Source: Methylobacterium nonmethylotrophicum
GTDB taxonomy: Bacteria; Pseudomonadota; Alphaproteobacteria; Rhizobiales; Beijerinckiaceae
Assembly (NCBI RefSeq): GCF_004745635.1
Contig: NZ_SRLB01000001.1
Span: 310,001 to 374,000 of the forward strand
Direction: 5' to 3'
DNA length: 64,000 bases
In this document: positions 61,494 to 64,000 of the stretch, in pieces
Numbering within the stretch: position 1 is the first letter of the stretch
Layout: each line of letters begins with the position of its first letter
Position numbers and translations under genes: made by a program
The notes under the pieces: generated by a model
Databases searched by the model: none
What the model was told of the DNA's origin: nothing
Seen by the model: the letters and a program-made list of their open reading frames with translations, nothing else

Positions 61494-61508
61494 TTAATTT
61501 TCCATTAA
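61494..61508 (-). promoter_or_regulatory. Putative CtrA binding site (TTAA-N7-TTAA)
   Basis: TTAA at 61494-61497 and TTAA at 61505-61508 are separated by exactly 7 bases. On the minus strand the second half is followed by C, giving the full TTAA-N7-TTAAC consensus of the alphaproteobacterial master regulator CtrA. It lies in the 397-bp non-coding region upstream of the FtcR-like gene. A separate 6-bp inverted repeat (GTGTTC/GAACAC) at 61522-61539 could be another operator. The remaining intergenic DNA holds no supported gene. Confidence 0.6.
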
Positions 61509-61705
61509 GCGTAGCCGTAAGGTGTTCACTTACGAACACAGGCTGTTGCATCGAGGCAACGACGCTTCCATAAATACCTAGAAAATCAATGGTTTAGAGA
61601 AGTCTGACAGGGCCCCCGGGGCTGTGGCGAGGGAGAGACAGCCGGGAGGGCCGCGGGCAACCGCCTGGACAATTTCCCGTCACGCTGCGGTCGCTTCACT
61701 CCCGC

Positions 61706-62419
61706 CTAACCGTCAAGCTCGGGGTAGCGCCGGAAGATCCCGTCCTCGTTGAAGGGTGTGCGCCGGTCGCTCCCCAGATAGGCACCGATGCGGGGCCGGG
61801 CGGCGACGAGCCTGTGCAGGGCGACCACCTTCGGGGTCACGGCGAGGGCCCGCTCGGTCGCTTGCGGAAAGGCGTAGGCCAGGCCCTCGACGAGCTGGAA
61901 CAGCGAGAGGTCGGCGTAGCTCAGGCGGTCGCCGACGAGGTGGCGGGGACCGGCAGGGTTGGAGCCAAGCACCCGCTCGAGCCAGCCCAGGTATTTCGGG
62001 ATCCGGTTCTCGCGAAAGTCGGCGGCCCGGCGGGCGGCCTCCTGCCACTGCTCCTCGTAATAGAGGCCGGAGGCGATCGGGTGGTGGCTGTCATGGGCCT
62101 CCGCCACGGCATCGGCGAGGGTGAGCTGGATCTGGTGGGTCCAGATCCGGTCGGCCTCGCTCTCGCCGACGAGGCCGAGGCGCGGCCCGAGATAGAGCAG
62201 GATCGCGGCGGTCTGGCCGACGACCAGGTCGCCGTCGCGCAGGTAGGGCGGCGCGAAGGGCGGGCGCCCCGGCCCTTCCGCCGCAAGGCCCGCCATCAGG
62301 GCGTCGATGCCCTCGTCCCGGGCGACGTCGACGTAAGTGGCGCCGGCCTCCTCGAGGGCGAGGCGGACGAACTCGCCCCGGCCCTGGATGCCCGGCCAGT
62401 AGTAGAGTTCGTAGGCCAT
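61706..62419 (-). CDS. Glutathione S-transferase family protein
   Basis: The 237-aa protein has a thioredoxin-like N-terminal domain (ELYYWPGIQGRGEFVRLALEEAG, LVVGQTAAILLYLG) and a helical C-terminal domain (GDRLSYADLSLFQLVEGLAYAFPQATERAL). The start has AAGGAGG about 8 nt upstream. It resembles the nu/pi-like bacterial GSTs that act in detoxification. The substrate is not predictable. It lies 59 bp downstream of the YidB-like gene on the same strand. Confidence 0.93.
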   Translation of the reverse strand: MAYELYYWPGIQGRGEFVRLALEEAGATYVDVARDEGIDALMAGLAAEGPGRPPFAPPYLRDGDLVVGQTAAILLYLGPRLGLVGESEADRIWTHQIQLTLADAVAEAHDSHHPIASGLYYEEQWQEAARRAADFRENRIPKYLGWLERVLGSNPAGPRHLVGDRLSYADLSLFQLVEGLAYAFPQATERALAVTPKVVALHRLVAARPRIGAYLGSDRRTPFNEDGIFRRYPELDG

Positions 62420-62478
62420 CGCGGCGACCTCCTTCTTCTCACGGGCGTCCGGAAACGTACCCGGACGCCCCGCAGGGG

Positions 62479-63210
62479 TCACCAGCCCCGCATCTCGTCG
62501 TGGCTCGGGCGCCGGCCCTGGGGCGTCAGGCCGTCGATCACCCCCGGCAGCACCTGGGCGAGCTGTGCCAGCAGGTCGTCGCGGCCGAGCCCGGTCTGGC
62601 GGCTCAGGGTGTCGACCGTGTCGGGCCCGAGGGCCTGGGCGAGCTGATGCGGCTGGATCGGCCGGTTGTGGCCCGGGCCGATCCACGACTCGATCAGCTC
62701 GCCGAGGCCGCCCTGGCGGAAGCGGTCGATGAGCTGGTCGAGGCCGCCGCCGCCCGGCGCGTCGTCCGGCTGCTCCCGGTCGAGGCGGGAATAGGGGCCG
62801 GCGCCCTGGTCGAACGGGTTCTGCATCCCGCCGCCGGCAGGGGAGGGTCCAGAACCTGGCGACGGGCCGCCCGGGCCGTCGAGCATCCCGGCGAGGTCGG
62901 AATAGGGATTGTTCGGATCCTCGCCGCGCCGCCCGCGGGGCGCCTCGTCCCGCGGATCGGGCGCGCCGTAGCCGCGGGGATCGGGCGCGTAGCCGTCCTC
63001 GGGCCCGCCCTGCGGGGCCGGCCGGCGTCCGCCGCCAAAGATGTCGCCGAAGCCGCCCTGCATCGCCTTGGCGGCGAGCAGCATCAGCAGCGCCTTGACG
63101 AGGGGCGACATCGCCCCGGAGCCGCCCCCGTGCTGGCCCCCCTCGTGTCGGCCCCCGCCCCCGAGGACGTTGCCGAGCACGGAACCGATGACCTGATCGA
63201 GCAGACCCAT
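62479..63210 (-). CDS. YidB-like (DUF937) protein with long Gly/Pro-rich middle
   Basis: The 243-aa protein begins MGLLDQVIGSVLGNVLGGG and ends with a helical DUF937/YidB domain (GLGELIESWIGPGHNRPIQPHQLAQALGPDTVDTLSRQTGLGRDDLLAQLAQVLPGVID). Between them lies a Gly-, Pro-, Asp-rich linker of about 110 residues. E. coli YidB is about 130 aa, so this is an expanded form. Function unknown; the family is sometimes annotated with stress response. Confidence 0.9.
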   Translation of the reverse strand: MGLLDQVIGSVLGNVLGGGGRHEGGQHGGGSGAMSPLVKALLMLLAAKAMQGGFGDIFGGGRRPAPQGGPEDGYAPDPRGYGAPDPRDEAPRGRRGEDPNNPYSDLAGMLDGPGGPSPGSGPSPAGGGMQNPFDQGAGPYSRLDREQPDDAPGGGGLDQLIDRFRQGGLGELIESWIGPGHNRPIQPHQLAQALGPDTVDTLSRQTGLGRDDLLAQLAQVLPGVIDGLTPQGRRPSHDEMRGW

Positions 63211-63275
63211 CGCGCCTCTCCCCTCGCGCGCCACATTGCGCGCTGGTTAACCGCGATCGACCGCCGCGGTTGCCT

Positions 63276-63572
63276 TCAGCGGCGGTCCCCGGCGCCGTCG
63301 CCGCCGCCGGTGGCGCGCCGGTCCCGGGGATCGAGGCGGTCGAGGGGGTCGGTCCGCTCGCCGGTGTTGCCGGTCAGGCCGGTCCCGCCGGGCATCACCT
63401 TGGTGTCGGGCTTGAGCGCCTGCGGCGGTGCCACGCCGGGATCGCCGCGGCCGCCCTCCGGGACATCGGCCCGGGTCGGCTGGTCGCGGCGGTCCGAGAT
63501 CGCCAGGGCGGGGCCGGCCGCGAGGCTGCCCGCAAGGAGGAGGGCGGGAACGAGGCGGACGAGCAGGGGCAT
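63276..63572 (-). CDS. Small exported protein, 98 aa, unknown function
   Basis: The signal peptide (LLVRLVPALLLAGSLAAGPALA) is followed by a mature part of about 74 residues rich in Pro, Gly, Asp and Arg (RADVPEGGRGDPGVAPP, TGNTGERTDPLDRLDPRDRR). GGAG lies about 8 nt before the ATG. There are no Cys residues and no recognised domain. It is probably periplasmic. Confidence 0.75.
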   Translation of the reverse strand: MPLLVRLVPALLLAGSLAAGPALAISDRRDQPTRADVPEGGRGDPGVAPPQALKPDTKVMPGGTGLTGNTGERTDPLDRLDPRDRRATGGGDGAGDRR

Positions 63573-63692
63573 GGCGATCTCCGGGGGTTCCGCTGGGCAA
63601 AGCGCCCGGCAGCCCGCGGTTCCGTCCCGGACGGCCCGTGGCCGGTCCCGCCCGACCGCAAAGAACCGCCCGGAGGCGGTTCTTCGTCGAGG

Positions 63693-63803
63693 TTACAGGT
63701 TCAACAGGGCGTTGGCGGTGCCGATGACCGTCATGGCGAGGCCGCCGACCAGAACCCCGATCATGCCGTAGGACACGGCGCGCAGAAAGCGCATCTCGCT
63801 CAT
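63693..63803 (-). CDS. Single-pass membrane micro-protein, 36 aa
   Basis: The frame reads MSEMRFLRAVSYG, then a hydrophobic segment MIGVLVGGLAMTVIGTANALLNL and a TAA stop. The ATG at 63803 is preceded by GAGGGGG at 7 nt, a strong ribosome binding site. It is 11 nt after the stop of the next gene upstream on the same strand, so it probably belongs to that operon. No family recognised. Confidence 0.6.
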   Translation of the reverse strand: MSEMRFLRAVSYGMIGVLVGGLAMTVIGTANALLNL

Positions 63804-63814
63804 CGCTGGCCCCC

Positions 63815-64000
63815 TCAGCAGCGATACCCGCCGGCGGTCTGGCCGTACTGCTTGACCGGGAAGTTCTGCTGGTTGGCGTTGCCCTCGGCGGCCGAGCTCA
63901 TCGGGCAGGCGCCGTAGAACGGCACGCTGGTATTGGCCGAGCCGAGCGAGCCGGTGGTCTCGACGTCCCGGCCCTCGACGGTCTGGCTCCAGAATGGGCG
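63815..64000 (-). CDS. C-terminal end of an unknown protein, cut by window edge
   Basis: The last 61 codons of a minus-strand gene are visible, with content RPFWSQTVEGRDVETTG, SVPFYGACPMSSAAEG and QTAGGYRC before TGA. Two Cys residues are present, one at the C-terminus. The start lies outside the window. The composition suggests an exported protein; no family is recognised. Confidence 0.6.
   Translation of the reverse strand, partial: RPFWSQTVEGRDVETTGSLGSANTSVPFYGACPMSSAAEGNANQQNFPVKQYGQTAGGYRC

Overview
The window is a high-GC chromosomal segment from an alphaproteobacterium, most likely a Methylobacteriaceae-type member of the Hyphomicrobiales. This rests on a 14-gene nuo operon in the alphaproteobacterial order, a circularly permuted two-piece tmRNA, the alphaproteobacterial forms of SspB and ProS, an FtcR-type regulator with a perfect CtrA-type box upstream, and small families typical of the order (DUF1467, DUF4169, a ribbon-helix-helix protein). 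The genus is inference; no rRNA is present.

Layout. 1-0.9 kb: decayed N-terminal piece of an IS66-type transposase and a 62-codon gene that runs into a terminator. 0.9-5.3 kb: trpE translationally coupled to ppiD, with tpiA divergent. 5.3-8.1 kb: an island-like stretch with little coding, holding one micro-ORF and a strikingly AT-rich hexapeptide-repeat acyltransferase, next to tRNA-Val. 8.3-9.3 kb: two tRNA-Asp genes and a CAP-domain lipoprotein. 9.5-25.4 kb: the complex I operon nuoA-N, with two tiny coiled-coil genes between nuoF and nuoG, a long low-complexity tail on NuoE and a His-rich insert in NuoL. It continues into birA and the RNase J gene. 28-33 kb: methylmalonyl-CoA epimerase, a DUF1467 membrane protein, proS, lolC and lolD. 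33-38 kb: pyruvate phosphate dikinase and a membrane cyclase that joins a histidine-rich b-type anchor, a [2Fe-2S] ferredoxin domain and a class III cyclase domain. 38-49 kb: SleB-type hydrolase, Gly-rich exported protein, AcuI-type reductase, Gre-like factor, LysR regulator, WrbA, TsaC/Sua5, acyl-CoA dehydrogenase, enoyl-CoA hydratase and an SDR. 49-55 kb (minus strand): hflK-hflC-DUF2065-degP and thyA-folA. 55-57 kb: CPBP protease, tmRNA (ssrA) and sspB side by side. 57-64 kb: cytochrome P450, fumC, small regulators, FtcR-like regulator, GST, YidB-like protein and small exported or membrane proteins; the last gene is cut by the window edge.

The genes are mainly housekeeping: respiration, envelope quality control (HflKC, DegP, PpiD, Lol), ribosome rescue and ClpXP delivery (ssrA and sspB), and central carbon metabolism. 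Several families of palindromic intergenic repeats are scattered between operons. No CRISPR array, prophage or intact insertion sequence was seen. The most interesting points are the redox-linked cyclase lacking the usual substrate lysine, the ssrA-sspB linkage, the CtrA box upstream of the FtcR-like gene, the AT-rich acyltransferase, and several micro-ORFs paired with terminators or strong ribosome binding sites.
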